Below, piece after piece: positions 1 to 9,247 of a stretch of 35,734 nt of DNA; position 1 is the stretch's first letter; each line of letters begins with the position of its first letter. The stretch is from NCBI RefSeq assembly GCF_002811245.1, contig NZ_NIVQ01000027.1, forward strand, positions 1 through 35,734. Direction: 5' to 3'. Under the pieces are notes generated by a model. The model did not search any database and was not told the origin of the DNA. It saw only the letters and a list, made by a program, of their open reading frames with translations. Made by a program: the position numbers and the translations under genes. Origin of the DNA: Vibrio salilacus (lineage in GTDB: Bacteria; Pseudomonadota; Gammaproteobacteria; Enterobacterales; Vibrionaceae).

Positions 1-39
1 TCTATGTGCTACCGAAGTTGGACCGACTTGACCAATTAA

Positions 40-507
40 ATAATTAAATTGGTATTACTCTCATATCGAGTTGACGCTATTTCCGCTTGGGAGCCAATGG
101 GTTACCAAACTGACTTACTTTCAGTAGCGGAAGTGCACAATTTGGGTATCAATGGAGTCTATCAGCTCTCGTTTAACCTTATTTCTCGACCTTCTCATCT
201 TGAATTTGCAGGGGATGAACCCGTTCGTTTACTGCAGGCACTCCAAGTAGCTATCGATTGGATTAAAACGCACCCACAGCAAGCCATCATGCTAGTGTCG
301 CAACGACTTGAGGTGCCTGTAGATCAGATTGACTGGTCTTGGGACGACTATGTTTTTCGCCTATCGCTAGGTAACTCACTGTTATCAAACCTACAATTGC
401 AAGCGCGCTGGGCGATAAATAGCGGTTTGGTCAGTAAGTCTCCTCCAGATTTTAGGCAAGTGCTTTACTCATCCCCATATCAACAAATGTTAGCAGAAAG
501 GAAATGA
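40..507 (+). pseudogene. ABC-type periplasmic substrate-binding protein, C-terminal part (5' end missing or frameshifted)
   Basis: The open frame encodes the C-terminal ~150 residues of an NMT1/SsuA-like periplasmic binding protein. The key segment is VDAISAWEP, the hinge/ligand region typical of that fold, followed by a helical tail. A stop at 37-39 closes the frame upstream and the only nearby start is a TTG at 49, too late for a whole protein. Bases 3-44 in another frame read YVLPKLDRLDQLNN, which could be the preceding part of the same protein, so a frameshift near 40-46 is possible. The gene continues off the left edge, so truncation cannot be separated from a frameshift here. Its stop lies 4 bases before the next ATG, so it is probably coupled to the diguanylate cyclase. 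Family assignment is by motif only. Confidence 0.55.
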
Positions 508-511
508 CGTC

Positions 512-1912
512 ATGCTTGACTCGATGTTTAAGAAGATGTTTGTTCTGTCGACAACCACGATGTTACTGACGCTTTTTATTGTGGTGTCGTTTATTAAAAT
601 TCATGCCGAGCATAAAGCAACCAAGACCAATTTAGATCAAGTGATTGATCTGCAGCTTAGTGTCGATTTATTACGTAGCCAACTATGGGCATTTATGCAG
701 TTTCGAGATCAGCCGAGTTTAAATCAGGTCGAGTTTGCACAGGCGGACCTAGCGACTAAGTTTACGGCCTACAAAAATAAACACATCCAATTAGATAACT
801 TACAGCGAATGAATGGCAGTTTGAGTAATCTTCTTGGCCAAGAGAAGGCGTTGTTTTTTACCAATTTCAATGATACTAGCCCAGCAATACAAACGGTTTT
901 AGATACTCGAGCACTGCTGCAATCTCGCTATAACATGATTATGCAGAATATGACCGAAGAACTCGCCTATATTCATAGGCAGGTGCTTAACAAGAATACC
1001 ATCAATTTACAAAACGTAATGAGCACGGCCGCGGTATGGTTAATTGCCTGTTCTTTACTGGTCAGTGGGGTCGCTTGGTTGATCCTGTTTAGATTTAGAG
1101 CGGGGGCGGATGCAATGAAGAGAGCGATCCTCGACTTAGCAAGTGGGCAACTAGATACCAAAGTAGAAAATGTCAAAATGGACAGTGAATTCAGAGTGAT
1201 ATCGAGATTCTTTAATCAAATGACCGCCTCTTTACGTCAGTCGACGGTTACTAAGCAAGAGTTAGAAGAAGAGGTTAAGCGTCAGACCATGCAGTTACAT
1301 AAAAAACAGCAGCAATTACTATTTTTGTCTGAACACGATCCTTTAACTAATTTGATGAACCGCAGAGCGTTTGATAAACAGCTAGAGAGCGCATTGATTA
1401 AAGCCAATCGTACTGAGCGAAAATTGGCGTTGCTGTTCCTCGATTTGAATGACTTTAAACAGGTTAACGATACTTATGGACACAATGCAGGCGATATGGT
1501 CTTGACGACTGTTGCTAAGCGGTTAATCGATTGCATTCGTGAATCTGATTTTGTTGGTCGCTTAGGGGGAGATGAGTTTGTAATCTGTTTAGATCTGCTG
1601 ACCAGTTTCGATGTTGTTAAGCAGAAGGTCGTACAGATAAAAAAATTGGTCAATCAACCCATCTATTATAACGAGCGATATTTGCAGGTTAGTGTCAGTG
1701 TTGGTATTAGCCGTTATCCGGATGACAGTAAAAACAAAGACATATTAATGAGTATTGCTGATGAAGCGATGTACTGTGCTAAGACACGCAATCAGATTCA
1801 TCAAGGTCAAGGTTCTCCACTTGAAGATGACGAAGGTGAGGCTAATGTGGTCAGTATTTCGTTAAATAAACACGAACAAACTGGCGCTGGCTCACAAAAG
1901 TGTAAATATTAG
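512..1912 (+). CDS. Membrane-bound diguanylate cyclase (GGDEF)
   Basis: Makes cyclic di-GMP from two GTP at the inner membrane. Visible parts of the 466-residue protein: TM helix ~9-29, periplasmic helical sensor ~30-168, TM helix ~170-193, HAMP-like linker ~195-245, short coiled coil rich in Gln/Lys ~250-268, GGDEF domain from ~270. The active-site motif is intact (RLGGDEF, residues 350-356). An RxxD inhibitory site (R343-D346) sits exactly five residues before GGDEF, so product inhibition is expected. The start has a good ribosome site (AAGGAA, ~8 bases upstream) inside the tail of the preceding gene. Coupling to a periplasmic binding protein suggests the pair senses a small ligand, like the Vibrio NspS/MbaA pair. 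The ligand is unknown, and the end of the protein past ~430 is probably disordered. Confidence 0.9.
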   Translation: MLDSMFKKMFVLSTTTMLLTLFIVVSFIKIHAEHKATKTNLDQVIDLQLSVDLLRSQLWAFMQFRDQPSLNQVEFAQADLATKFTAYKNKHIQLDNLQRMNGSLSNLLGQEKALFFTNFNDTSPAIQTVLDTRALLQSRYNMIMQNMTEELAYIHRQVLNKNTINLQNVMSTAAVWLIACSLLVSGVAWLILFRFRAGADAMKRAILDLASGQLDTKVENVKMDSEFRVISRFFNQMTASLRQSTVTKQELEEEVKRQTMQLHKKQQQLLFLSEHDPLTNLMNRRAFDKQLESALIKANRTERKLALLFLDLNDFKQVNDTYGHNAGDMVLTTVAKRLIDCIRESDFVGRLGGDEFVICLDLLTSFDVVKQKVVQIKKLVNQPIYYNERYLQVSVSVGISRYPDDSKNKDILMSIADEAMYCAKTRNQIHQGQGSPLEDDEGEANVVSISLNKHEQTGAGSQKCKY

Positions 1913-1984
1913 TTAACACTGTTGTTAACTTGCCATTTCGATCTCACTCTCGACATCAATGTCAATAATAGACATCTTATCCGG

Positions 1985-2012
1985 GTTTGATTCACCCTTT
2001 TTGGTGAGTCGT
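1985..2012. other. Stem-loop in the leader of the YitT-like gene
   Basis: GATTCACC and GGTGAGTC form an 8-bp stem (one G-U) around a T-rich loop, about 20 bases before the start of the YitT-like gene. It has no clean T-tract after it, so it may be a weak terminator of the diguanylate cyclase transcript or a leader structure. Confidence 0.3.
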
Positions 2013-2032
2013 TAAGGGATAGGAAGCCTAAA

Positions 2033-2641
2033 ATGGATAAAGAACATAGTATGCGCGAAAACTTACTCGCGTTATTGTTGGGTAGTGCCTTAGTTTCACT
2101 GGGCGTGATATTTTTTAACAAAGCGGGGTTATTGACAGGTGGAACCGCCGGCCTAGCGATTTTCCTCACTAAGGTCAGCAGCTTTAGTTTCGGTCAGATC
2201 TTTTTTGCTTTGAATTTGCCATTTTACCTTCTTTCTGTGGCTCGTATGGGTTGGCGTTTTACCATTAATACCTTTATCGCGGTGTCGATCGTTTCGTTCG
2301 CTGTCGATCATCTTCACCACGTGATTGAAATCGCCCGTATTAATACTTTCTATGCGGCACTGATTGGTGGTGGGCTGATCGGGATTGGAATGTTGGTTAT
2401 TTTCCGCCATAAGATGAGTTTAGGTGGTTTTAATATTCTGGCCTTGTTCCTTCAAGAACGTTTCGGTATTCGAGCGGGTAAGGTTCAAATGGCGCTCGAT
2501 TGTACCATCGTGGTGTTATCACTGTTCATCGTTGATCTTTCACTGATTTTGCTATCGGTGATGGGCGCTGTGGTAACGAATTTAATTTTGGCCATGAATC
2601 ATAAACCAGGCCGCTATCAACCCAAGCCGTCCGCGGCGTAA
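2033..2641 (+). CDS. YitT family (DUF161-type) inner-membrane protein
   Basis: A 202-residue integral membrane protein with about five hydrophobic helices (roughly 10-30, 50-70, 77-97, 107-127, 155-180). It carries the pattern of the YitT family: GLLTGGTAGLA near residue 35-45 and a second copy-like segment MSLGGFNILA near 130. Family members are uncharacterised; some are listed as possible transporters. AGGAAG lies upstream of the ATG at 2033; an alternative ATG lies six codons downstream. The gene stands alone, followed by a strong hairpin. The C-terminal tail is basic and short. Function is unknown; only the family is called. Confidence 0.75.
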   Translation: MDKEHSMRENLLALLLGSALVSLGVIFFNKAGLLTGGTAGLAIFLTKVSSFSFGQIFFALNLPFYLLSVARMGWRFTINTFIAVSIVSFAVDHLHHVIEIARINTFYAALIGGGLIGIGMLVIFRHKMSLGGFNILALFLQERFGIRAGKVQMALDCTIVVLSLFIVDLSLILLSVMGAVVTNLILAMNHKPGRYQPKPSAA

Positions 2642-2674
2642 GCGGCCATAGTTTGAAAAGGCTTAGCATCGCTA

Positions 2675-2706
2675 TAATGCCACTCGCTCTTAAGCGAGTG
2701 GCATTA
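2675..2706. terminator. Perfect 14-bp hairpin after the YitT-like gene
   Basis: TAATGCCACTCGCT pairs without mismatch to AGCGAGTGGCATTA around a 4-base loop. There is no run of T on either side, so it is either a terminator that works without a long T-tract or a transcript-stabilising structure. It sits between the YitT-like gene and the pump remnant. Confidence 0.55.
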
Positions 2707-2725
2707 AGCCATTTACGGCCACTAT

Positions 2726-2899
2726 TGGTTTGGTCTTGATCTGAGCATGATTACGACCTTTGTTGGTGTGTTGCCGATTATGTTTGAAACCATCCCGCAA
2801 GCACGTTTCGTCATCCCCATTTCAGTCGCTCTTGGTTTTACAGTGTTGTTCACCACCTTGTTAAAATTGGTGTTGGTACCTTGTTTGTATTTGATTTAA
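2726..2899 (+). pseudogene. 3' remnant of an RND-family efflux pump gene
   Basis: An open frame without a usable start encodes the last ~57 residues of an RND inner-membrane pump. It reads SMITTFVGVLPIMFE, then QARFVIPISVALGF, then a hydrophobic last helix ending LVPCLYLI and TAA at 2897. This matches the segment after TM11 and through TM12 of RND pumps (compare LTSMTTAAGLLPLLTE and QAQVIQPLVISIVFG in the intact neighbour). Only this tail survives, and the hairpin at 2675-2706 lies just upstream. Its stop codon overlaps the stop of the convergent intact pump gene by one or two bases. I infer a deleted pump gene; the rest is not in the window. Confidence 0.6.
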
Positions 2900-5800
2900 A
2901 TCTCTTGATGCTTATGGACTAAGCCAAAATCGGCCAGCACGGCGTACGCGGCTGGGATCATAAACAGCACCAGCAGTGTCGAGGCGAAGATGCCAAACAC
3001 GATCGAGATGACCAGTGGTTGAATTACTTGTGCCTGCAAACTGGTTTCAGTCAGCAGTGGCAATAAACCTGCTGCGGTTGTCATTGATGTCAAAAACACC
3101 GCTCGAAAACGTTCGCGGCTGGCTTTGACGACAGAGTCATGTACGCTGTCTCCCTCATCAACGTGATGGCGGATGTACTGAACTAACAATATCGAGTCGT
3201 TGACGACGATCCCGGCGAGTGAGACAAACCCCATCATACTCGGCATGCTCAGCGAATGTCCGAGCAAAATATGTCCCCAAACTACGCCGATAAAGGCGAG
3301 CGGGATGGCAAGCATAACCACCACTGGCTCTAGGTAACTTCTGAATTGGTAACTCAAAATAGCAAAGACACCAAATAGGCCTAACAAAAAGCCTTTGCCC
3401 ATTGAAGCGCCCGTTTCTGCGGTGTCTTTTGCTTCACCTTCAAAATCAAAACGTAACCCTGGGTATTTGGCGAGAAGTTTGGGCGCCTCTTCACGTTGAA
3501 ATTGAGCAATAATCGCGGTGGAGTTGGCTTTACTGTTGTCGATATCGCCGAAAACGCTAATGGTACGTAATCCATCTATCCGTTGAATTCGCACGTAGTT
3601 ACGTTGAAAGCTCAATGTTGCGATGGTCGCCAGTGGAATCTGGCTGCCACTTGTCATAATAATAGGGAAGTTAGCCAGTTGTTGTAGATCGCCAGCTTGG
3701 ATCTTATCTAGGCGGACATCAATGGTGATGTTTTCAATGCCGACTTGTATTTCGTCTGCGGTTTGACCAAAGAATGCCGCCCGAAGCTGACTGGCAATCA
3801 TCTGTCCGTTGACGCCATAACTCTCTGCGCCTGGGCGCAATTTAACCAACACTTCCTCTTTACCCATTCGCATATCATCCAAGATTCCGTGAACACCATC
3901 GAACTGATTAAGGTATTGTTGGATATCGATAGAAGCGGCCTTGAGTTGATCAAGATCATGATGTTTAGCTCGAATCTCGATCGCACGACCGCCAGGGCCC
4001 ATTGTCGGTTGTTTAAATACCAATGAGATTGGGTCGGCTAATTCACCCACGTCATTGCGCCACGCTGTAATAAATTCATCAACCAAAGTGTTGCGGCTTT
4101 CTGCGCCGAGCAGATCAAGCCTGACGGTTGCAATGTGTGGGCCCGATTCGTTGGCATCCGCGTTAGTGTTGAATTGACTGGTGATGTGTTGAATGAGCGG
4201 TGTGCCATTTTCAACCCTTGCTGACCACTCTCGGCCAAGCTCGGTTGCCGATAAGACGATCTTATTAACGGCAGCTTCTGTTTGCGATAACGATGAGCCT
4301 GGCGGGAGGATAATTCTAGCCTCTGCGATGTCACCATCCAGTTCGGGAAAGGGTTGAAACTTTAGCAAGCCGCCAGCAATCGTTGCGATAGAGATAAACA
4401 ACAGAGCGACAACACTGCCTAAAAACGCATAACGAAACTCAACCACTCGTTCAACGCCATTGACTAAGGTGGTGTTGCGAAAGTACTCAAATTTATCGAG
4501 TAATTTTTGCTTGAATTTCGCTGTCGGTTTGTCGCTTTTTTGTTTGTGTAATGAGTGAGATAAGTGATTTGGTAGAATTAAAAAGGCTTCGACCAAGCTC
4601 AACGTTAACACCAGTATTAATACTTGGGGAACGGCTTTGAGCACCGCCCCCATCTCGCCTTCTAAAAATAACAAGCTGCCAAAAATACAAACTGTGGTAA
4701 GAAACGAGGAAATCACACCCGGAAGCACTTTTTTTACGCCCTTTACGACTGCGTCATCGATCTCTTCACCGCGGTCGAGGTGGGCGGCGATAGATTCGGC
4801 GATCACAATGGCATCATCCATCATGATCCCGATAGCCATCAGTAAGCCAACCAACGACATAATATTGATCGAAAGGCCAAGCTGCGCCATTAAAAATAGA
4901 CCGCCAAGAAAAGCTACCGGCAGACCTGCCGCCACCCAAAACGAGTAGCGCAGCGAAAAGAATAACCACATGGTGGCAAACACCAAGATGATCCCTTGCC
5001 AACCATTACGAACCATCATAGTTAAGCGATCCCAGAGCACTGATGATAAATCGTTGGTCAGTTCTAGTTTGACTCCCATTGGCGCCAGTGCTTGTTGGTC
5101 GTTAACAAACTGTTCGACGCGCTCTTTAATTCTGAGTGCATCATCTTCTTTGTTCTTACTCACTTTGAGCAGTGCCGATGGGTGTCCATCAAACAATACT
5201 TTCTGCTCATCAAGTTCGAAGCGGTCGGTGATAGTGGCGATATCTTTTAAGCGAATCAATGAACCGTTAGCACCAGACGCTACCACGATAGTTTCGAGTT
5301 GCTGTGGAGTGATACGACGTTCATCAAAGCGAATAAGGAAATTTTTGTCTGGCGTTTCAACATTACCGCTGGGTAATTTAATGTTCTGTCGTCCGATTTG
5401 GTCGGCGATGTCTCCGACACTCAAGCCAAGTTGGCGCATGGCTTGCGAGTCAAGCTCAACACTAAATTGATGATCGGAAAACCCTGTAACACTCACCAGT
5501 GATACGTCATAGTCTAACTTTAACGTCTGCTTAAGCTGCTCTGCGTATGCTTTTAATTCAGGCCAAGTGGTTTCGGCGGTAATCGCAACATCGACCACAG
5601 GTTCATTCCAGTCAAGCTCTTGTACAATTGGTGATTCAATCTCTTGGGGAAAATCGCTGATCGAATTAATTTGTGTTTGCACATCGACCAGCATGCGACC
5701 GATGTCTGCTTGCTGATTAAGTTTGAGGATCAGGCGAGCAGAACCTTCAGTGGCTTCACATTGCGTCTCTTCAATATTCGCCAAGCCATCGACGGCATCT

Positions 5801-5997
5801 TCCATGCGTACACAAATACTTTCTTCGACCTCTTGTGGTGAAGCGCCGGGGTAGACCACGCCCGCCATAATGTATGGGGGATCAAATGCTGGAAAGGTTT
5901 CGCGTTTAATATTAGCTAGCGAGGTGACCCCTAGTAGCAATAGCCCAAGCATCAGCAGGTTAGCGGCGGTCGGGTGTTTTGCGAAGAATCGAATCAT
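2896..5997 (-). CDS. RND-family efflux transporter, inner-membrane pump
   Basis: A full-length (1033-residue) proton-driven RND pump that would work with the adaptor encoded upstream and an outer-membrane channel encoded elsewhere. Visible: N-terminal TM1 (MIRFFAKHPTAANLLMLGLL), first large periplasmic loop, TM4 motif GIMMDDAIVIAES with the two proton-relay aspartates D394 and D395, a second periplasmic loop, and the pseudo-repeat AGIVVNDSILLVQY in TM10. It resembles the broad-specificity, less studied RND group found in marine bacteria rather than AcrB itself. Its ATG overlaps the stop of the adaptor gene by four bases (ATGA), so the two are translationally coupled. The substrate cannot be told from sequence. 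Confidence 0.93.
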   Translation of the reverse strand: MIRFFAKHPTAANLLMLGLLLLGVTSLANIKRETFPAFDPPYIMAGVVYPGASPQEVEESICVRMEDAVDGLANIEETQCEATEGSARLILKLNQQADIGRMLVDVQTQINSISDFPQEIESPIVQELDWNEPVVDVAITAETTWPELKAYAEQLKQTLKLDYDVSLVSVTGFSDHQFSVELDSQAMRQLGLSVGDIADQIGRQNIKLPSGNVETPDKNFLIRFDERRITPQQLETIVVASGANGSLIRLKDIATITDRFELDEQKVLFDGHPSALLKVSKNKEDDALRIKERVEQFVNDQQALAPMGVKLELTNDLSSVLWDRLTMMVRNGWQGIILVFATMWLFFSLRYSFWVAAGLPVAFLGGLFLMAQLGLSINIMSLVGLLMAIGIMMDDAIVIAESIAAHLDRGEEIDDAVVKGVKKVLPGVISSFLTTVCIFGSLLFLEGEMGAVLKAVPQVLILVLTLSLVEAFLILPNHLSHSLHKQKSDKPTAKFKQKLLDKFEYFRNTTLVNGVERVVEFRYAFLGSVVALLFISIATIAGGLLKFQPFPELDGDIAEARIILPPGSSLSQTEAAVNKIVLSATELGREWSARVENGTPLIQHITSQFNTNADANESGPHIATVRLDLLGAESRNTLVDEFITAWRNDVGELADPISLVFKQPTMGPGGRAIEIRAKHHDLDQLKAASIDIQQYLNQFDGVHGILDDMRMGKEEVLVKLRPGAESYGVNGQMIASQLRAAFFGQTADEIQVGIENITIDVRLDKIQAGDLQQLANFPIIMTSGSQIPLATIATLSFQRNYVRIQRIDGLRTISVFGDIDNSKANSTAIIAQFQREEAPKLLAKYPGLRFDFEGEAKDTAETGASMGKGFLLGLFGVFAILSYQFRSYLEPVVVMLAIPLAFIGVVWGHILLGHSLSMPSMMGFVSLAGIVVNDSILLVQYIRHHVDEGDSVHDSVVKASRERFRAVFLTSMTTAAGLLPLLTETSLQAQVIQPLVISIVFGIFASTLLVLFMIPAAYAVLADFGLVHKHQEI

Positions 5998-7307
5998 TGC
6001 GGGGACTCCCCGTTGTCGGTCGTTTCTTTTAGTGACATACCTTCAATTGCGGGCAACAAGTCATTGATAATTAGCTTATCCCCTTGCTCTAACTCACCGT
6101 CAATGATCACGTTATTGTCTCGGCGATATAACACCTCAACAGATTTGAATACGAGGCGGTTGTCCGCGTCCATCAGATAAATAGTGTCGCCATGCAAAGC
6201 ACGTTCAGGGATCACCCAGCTTGGATTGGCTTGACCTTCGATAGTGACGCGAACGAACATACCATTCATGAGCGGTGGTGCACTGGTCGGATCAAGATAG
6301 CGATAATCCTGGGCGATTTCTAAAATTACGCCTGCGGTGGCTTGATTGGGGTCTACCGTTTCACTAATACGGCTTACTTTCGCCGGCCAGGTTGCGTGTA
6401 AGTTACCGCTGCTTAAATCAATACTGGCGTTAATAAAATTCATGTCAGGTCGGGGAATGCCAGACTCATCGCGACGAATTTCACCCAAACTTGACGCGAG
6501 GGTTTGCATATCATGAATAGAGAGCTGTGCTTCGACTTCCATGATCGCCATTCCATGCGCACTGACCATGGCTTGTTGAAGATTAACCACCTGATCTTGC
6601 TCAATATCGACAGACGCGATACGCAGATCATAGGGCAGAGTAATAATGGTTTTGCTTAATGAGCGCTTTGCCTCATCGACTTTGGAGGTATTCACTTTTA
6701 CGAGTGCTTGGGCAACCCGTTTTTCATCAGGAAGCAAGGCGATTTGGTTTTCAATCTCTTGGACCAACTTGCGTTGTGATAATGCGCTTTGTTGTTGTTG
6801 ATCGACATCCGATTGTGAGTTGAGCCCTTTCTTGTGCAGGTTGAGCTTTCGTTCCAGTTCTTTGTTTGCGATCTCAAGTCGATTGCGTTCAATCTCTAAG
6901 GTCAGTTTAAGATTGCTCTCTTCTTGGCTCAACTTTGCTACAGACGTTTGCGCCGAGGTCAAGTCTGCCTGAGCCTGAACTAGCTTAAGCTCATAGTCTA
7001 GGGGGTCAATGCGTAAGATCTCGGTGCCTGCTTTCAGTACCTGACCTTTTTCTAATTCAGGGTGACGGTAAACCACCTTTCCGCTCACCTCGGCGATGGC
7101 TTTCCACTCAATTTTTGGCGTGATTTTACCAAAGCCAATTGCGACTGGTGCGATGGTGCGTAAATTCAGCGGTATGGTCTCAACTAACCGAGCGCGATCG
7201 CTAGCTGGCTTAACGGGTAGATCCGGTTTTAATGCGACAGCAGTGAGTAAAACCACAACACCAATAGTGACGGCGGGGAAAAACAGTAGCTTTTTATTTA
7301 TTTTCAT
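5994..7307 (-). CDS. RND efflux periplasmic adaptor (HlyD/MFP family)
   Basis: A membrane-fusion protein of 437 residues linking the downstream RND pump to an outer-membrane channel. It has one N-terminal TM anchor (~6-26), a first lipoyl half with GKVVYRHPELEKGQVLKAG, a long alpha-hairpin (~100-205, rich in Gln, Glu and Lys), a second lipoyl half, and a beta-barrel segment with LMNGMFVRVTIEG and SWVIPERALHGDTIYLM. There is no lipobox cysteine, so it is membrane-anchored rather than lipidated. The start follows the TetR stop by only 5 bases, and the stop overlaps the pump start. The three genes form one operon, TetR-adaptor-pump. Confidence 0.92.
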   Translation of the reverse strand: MKINKKLLFFPAVTIGVVVLLTAVALKPDLPVKPASDRARLVETIPLNLRTIAPVAIGFGKITPKIEWKAIAEVSGKVVYRHPELEKGQVLKAGTEILRIDPLDYELKLVQAQADLTSAQTSVAKLSQEESNLKLTLEIERNRLEIANKELERKLNLHKKGLNSQSDVDQQQQSALSQRKLVQEIENQIALLPDEKRVAQALVKVNTSKVDEAKRSLSKTIITLPYDLRIASVDIEQDQVVNLQQAMVSAHGMAIMEVEAQLSIHDMQTLASSLGEIRRDESGIPRPDMNFINASIDLSSGNLHATWPAKVSRISETVDPNQATAGVILEIAQDYRYLDPTSAPPLMNGMFVRVTIEGQANPSWVIPERALHGDTIYLMDADNRLVFKSVEVLYRRDNNVIIDGELEQGDKLIINDLLPAIEGMSLKETTDNGESPQ

Positions 7308-7312
7308 CGTGA

Positions 7313-7675
7313 CTATTCCTGGTTGTCGCCGGTTTGAAGAAATCCATGGGTCATTAATTTAATATTGTGTTCAAGCAATTGCATCTGGCGCTTCATCGGT
7401 GCTAAGGTTTCACGCAGCATAGTTTCAAATAATCCTTCTTTGCTGCCAAAGTAATAGCGAATCATGGCGGCATTGACCTCGGCTCGATTCGCGATCAAAC
7501 GGATGGAAACCTTTTCATAGGCCATGACCATGAAGAGTTCGCGAGCGTGGTGAATAAGCGCTTGTCTGACATCAACTGGTTTGCTGGGGCGACCTACTTT
7601 GCGATTCAAGGTATTGCTCTCAAATATTAATCGATGGTTAATTATAGTGTGCGCTTGAGCGGTGTGATACGACAT
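7313..7675 (-). pseudogene. TetR-family regulator with DNA-binding domain only (C-terminal domain lost)
   Basis: Of 120 residues, ~30-95 form a standard TetR helix-turn-helix domain: ARELFMVMAYEKVSIRLIANRAEV then MIRYYFGSKEGLFETML. TetR proteins are normally ~190-220 residues, so the ligand-binding and dimerisation domain is nearly all missing. After LAPMKRQMQLLEHNIKL the frame goes straight to a short tail MTHGFLQTGDNQE and stops 5 bases before the adaptor gene. An in-frame internal deletion that kept the original C-terminus would explain this. It is read first in the efflux operon, so it was probably the local repressor. Without a dimer domain it likely binds DNA poorly, but a working short form cannot be excluded. 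Confidence 0.6.
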
Positions 7676-7732
7676 AAATTAATCGATATTTCCAAATGAT
7701 TAATTTCTAGTGTGTGGTAAAAATGTGACGCT

Positions 7733-7770
7733 CAAAAAAGAAAAACCCATACAGTGGGCAACCGTATGGG
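7733..7770 (-). terminator. Intrinsic terminator on the minus strand
   Basis: CCCATAC at 7746-7752 pairs with GTATGGG at 7764-7770. Read on the minus strand the stem is followed by TTTTTCTTTTTT. It ends leftward transcription coming from the GH5 gene about 190 bases upstream. The rest of the 280-base gap (7676-7956) should hold the promoter of the TetR-adaptor-pump operon; I see no clear operator in it. Confidence 0.7.
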
Positions 7771-7956
7771 CAACAATTCTTTATGATTGTTTGGAGATTG
7801 TTGGTCCAATATCCTTATCTTAACTGTTATCAACGCACTTCGATCTTTAAAGGAAGTTTATATCAGTGTAACCAATGCTGCTTAAAGTAACACTTTTGTC
7901 ACGAGTGGTTAAATAGTAAAAATGGAAAGATAACTTTCATTAATGGTAAATTCGGG

Positions 7957-9180
7957 CTACAACCTCTGCTGAATAACCGAGAATAACGGCGACGAAGAAT
8001 AGTGGGTCGGATCGGGTGTGCCGTTTTGTTCGGCTTTCCAGTAATCCCAACCTACACTGCCTTTTTCACCAAGTTCATAATTCATCGCATCCCAAGTATC
8101 TTCGCGAAAACTGTAAAATGCCCAATGGAGATTATTTTTGTCGAGTGTTGAAATAACGTCGTCTAAGTAGGTTGCACAACTGTTCATTTTTCTCACGCAG
8201 CCAAATTCACCGGCGACGAGACGCTTAAGGGGGACTTGGTGTTTTTTTGCCCATTCTATGGGTAAATTGAGGTACTGCTCGACACGCAGCTTGTTCCAAA
8301 CTTCAACGCTGTCTTCAGTAAATGGAACTTGGCCAGGGTACACGTAGGGGCGTTCACGACGTAAGTTTGGTCCGCTGGTGGCTTGATAGGGTTCATACAT
8401 ATGAAAGCTATATAGTACTTTATCATCAGCCATAGGGGCAGACCAATAACCAAAGCTATCTGCAGCCGCATACCAACCAGCATCAAGCATGATCGGTGTA
8501 TCAGCATCGACACTACGAATAGCTTTGATAATGGTTTGATAAAATAGTGGTAGATCGCGACTTCCACCCTTGACTGTTTTATACCAAGCCGACATTTTTT
8601 GTTGGCTGGCGTGCTCAGTTAAGCCAGCGGTTTTTTCGGGGGTAGGTTCATTAATGATGTTATACGCTGCGATATAAGGGCTGTCTTTTAAAGTGCTCGC
8701 TAGTTCTGTCCAAAATTGAATCGCCACCTGCCAGTTTTTCTTTGAGTCAAATAAGCGACTATCAAATTGATTTCCATTGTTTTGTGACCACCGGTATAGC
8801 GGCAAAGACAGTGGTGCTACGACGACCTTAAGTCCGGCTTGACCCGCACTTGCTATCTCTTGTTTAAGTAATGCAAGATCGTCTGCAACCAAGCCTCGAT
8901 AATCGTCAGCATTGCCGAGTAAAAAATCTCGGTTTTTCGTTGGCCATTTGTCATAAGTGAGTCGAATCCAAGTCGCGTTATAAGCTTTAAGATCAGGATA
9001 TACGTTCGCATTGGCAGGTAAACGGTTGAAGATATTGGCACCATGTTGTGGGTTATCCCAAAAGTGGATCAGATCGGCGGCGTTCACTTTGGTTATCGTC
9101 ATTAAGAGTGCCACTAAAGTCATTACAAACCATTGTATGAGGTGCTTTTGAACGTGTGGTTTTTTACAAATCATCGTCAT
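7957..9180 (-). CDS. Secreted glycoside hydrolase family 5 (cellulase-like)
   Basis: A 407-residue protein with a long signal peptide (basic start, hydrophobic core ~16-31, probable cut after VNA at ~34), then a TIM-barrel GH5 domain. The acid/base is E178 in NIINEP and the nucleophile is E325 in VAGEFGC. Other family marks are the HMYEPYQ segment and the WAFYSFRED motif near the C-terminus. GH5 enzymes cleave beta-1,4 glucans or mannans; the exact polysaccharide cannot be read here. There is no carbohydrate-binding module. It lies 67 bases after vxrC on the same strand with no evident terminator between them, so it may be the last gene of the vxr operon. That would place a wall- or glycan-acting enzyme under envelope-stress control (inference). 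Confidence 0.85.
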   Translation of the reverse strand: MTMICKKPHVQKHLIQWFVMTLVALLMTITKVNAADLIHFWDNPQHGANIFNRLPANANVYPDLKAYNATWIRLTYDKWPTKNRDFLLGNADDYRGLVADDLALLKQEIASAGQAGLKVVVAPLSLPLYRWSQNNGNQFDSRLFDSKKNWQVAIQFWTELASTLKDSPYIAAYNIINEPTPEKTAGLTEHASQQKMSAWYKTVKGGSRDLPLFYQTIIKAIRSVDADTPIMLDAGWYAAADSFGYWSAPMADDKVLYSFHMYEPYQATSGPNLRRERPYVYPGQVPFTEDSVEVWNKLRVEQYLNLPIEWAKKHQVPLKRLVAGEFGCVRKMNSCATYLDDVISTLDKNNLHWAFYSFREDTWDAMNYELGEKGSVGWDYWKAEQNGTPDPTHYSSSPLFSVIQQRL

Positions 9181-9247
9181 TTAGTTCCAGTAGTGATGGT
9201 AAGTCGATTATGCAACGCCCCTAATTATCGATTGTCACCCTTGTGTC

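Noticed and set aside
49..51. TTG at 49 as the true start of the binding protein
   Set aside because: It would begin in the middle of the conserved domain, leaving no signal peptide and half the fold.
4970..5470. Long frames opposite to the RND pump gene (also 4637-4948)
   Set aside because: They are antisense to strongly conserved pump motifs and have no protein-like features.
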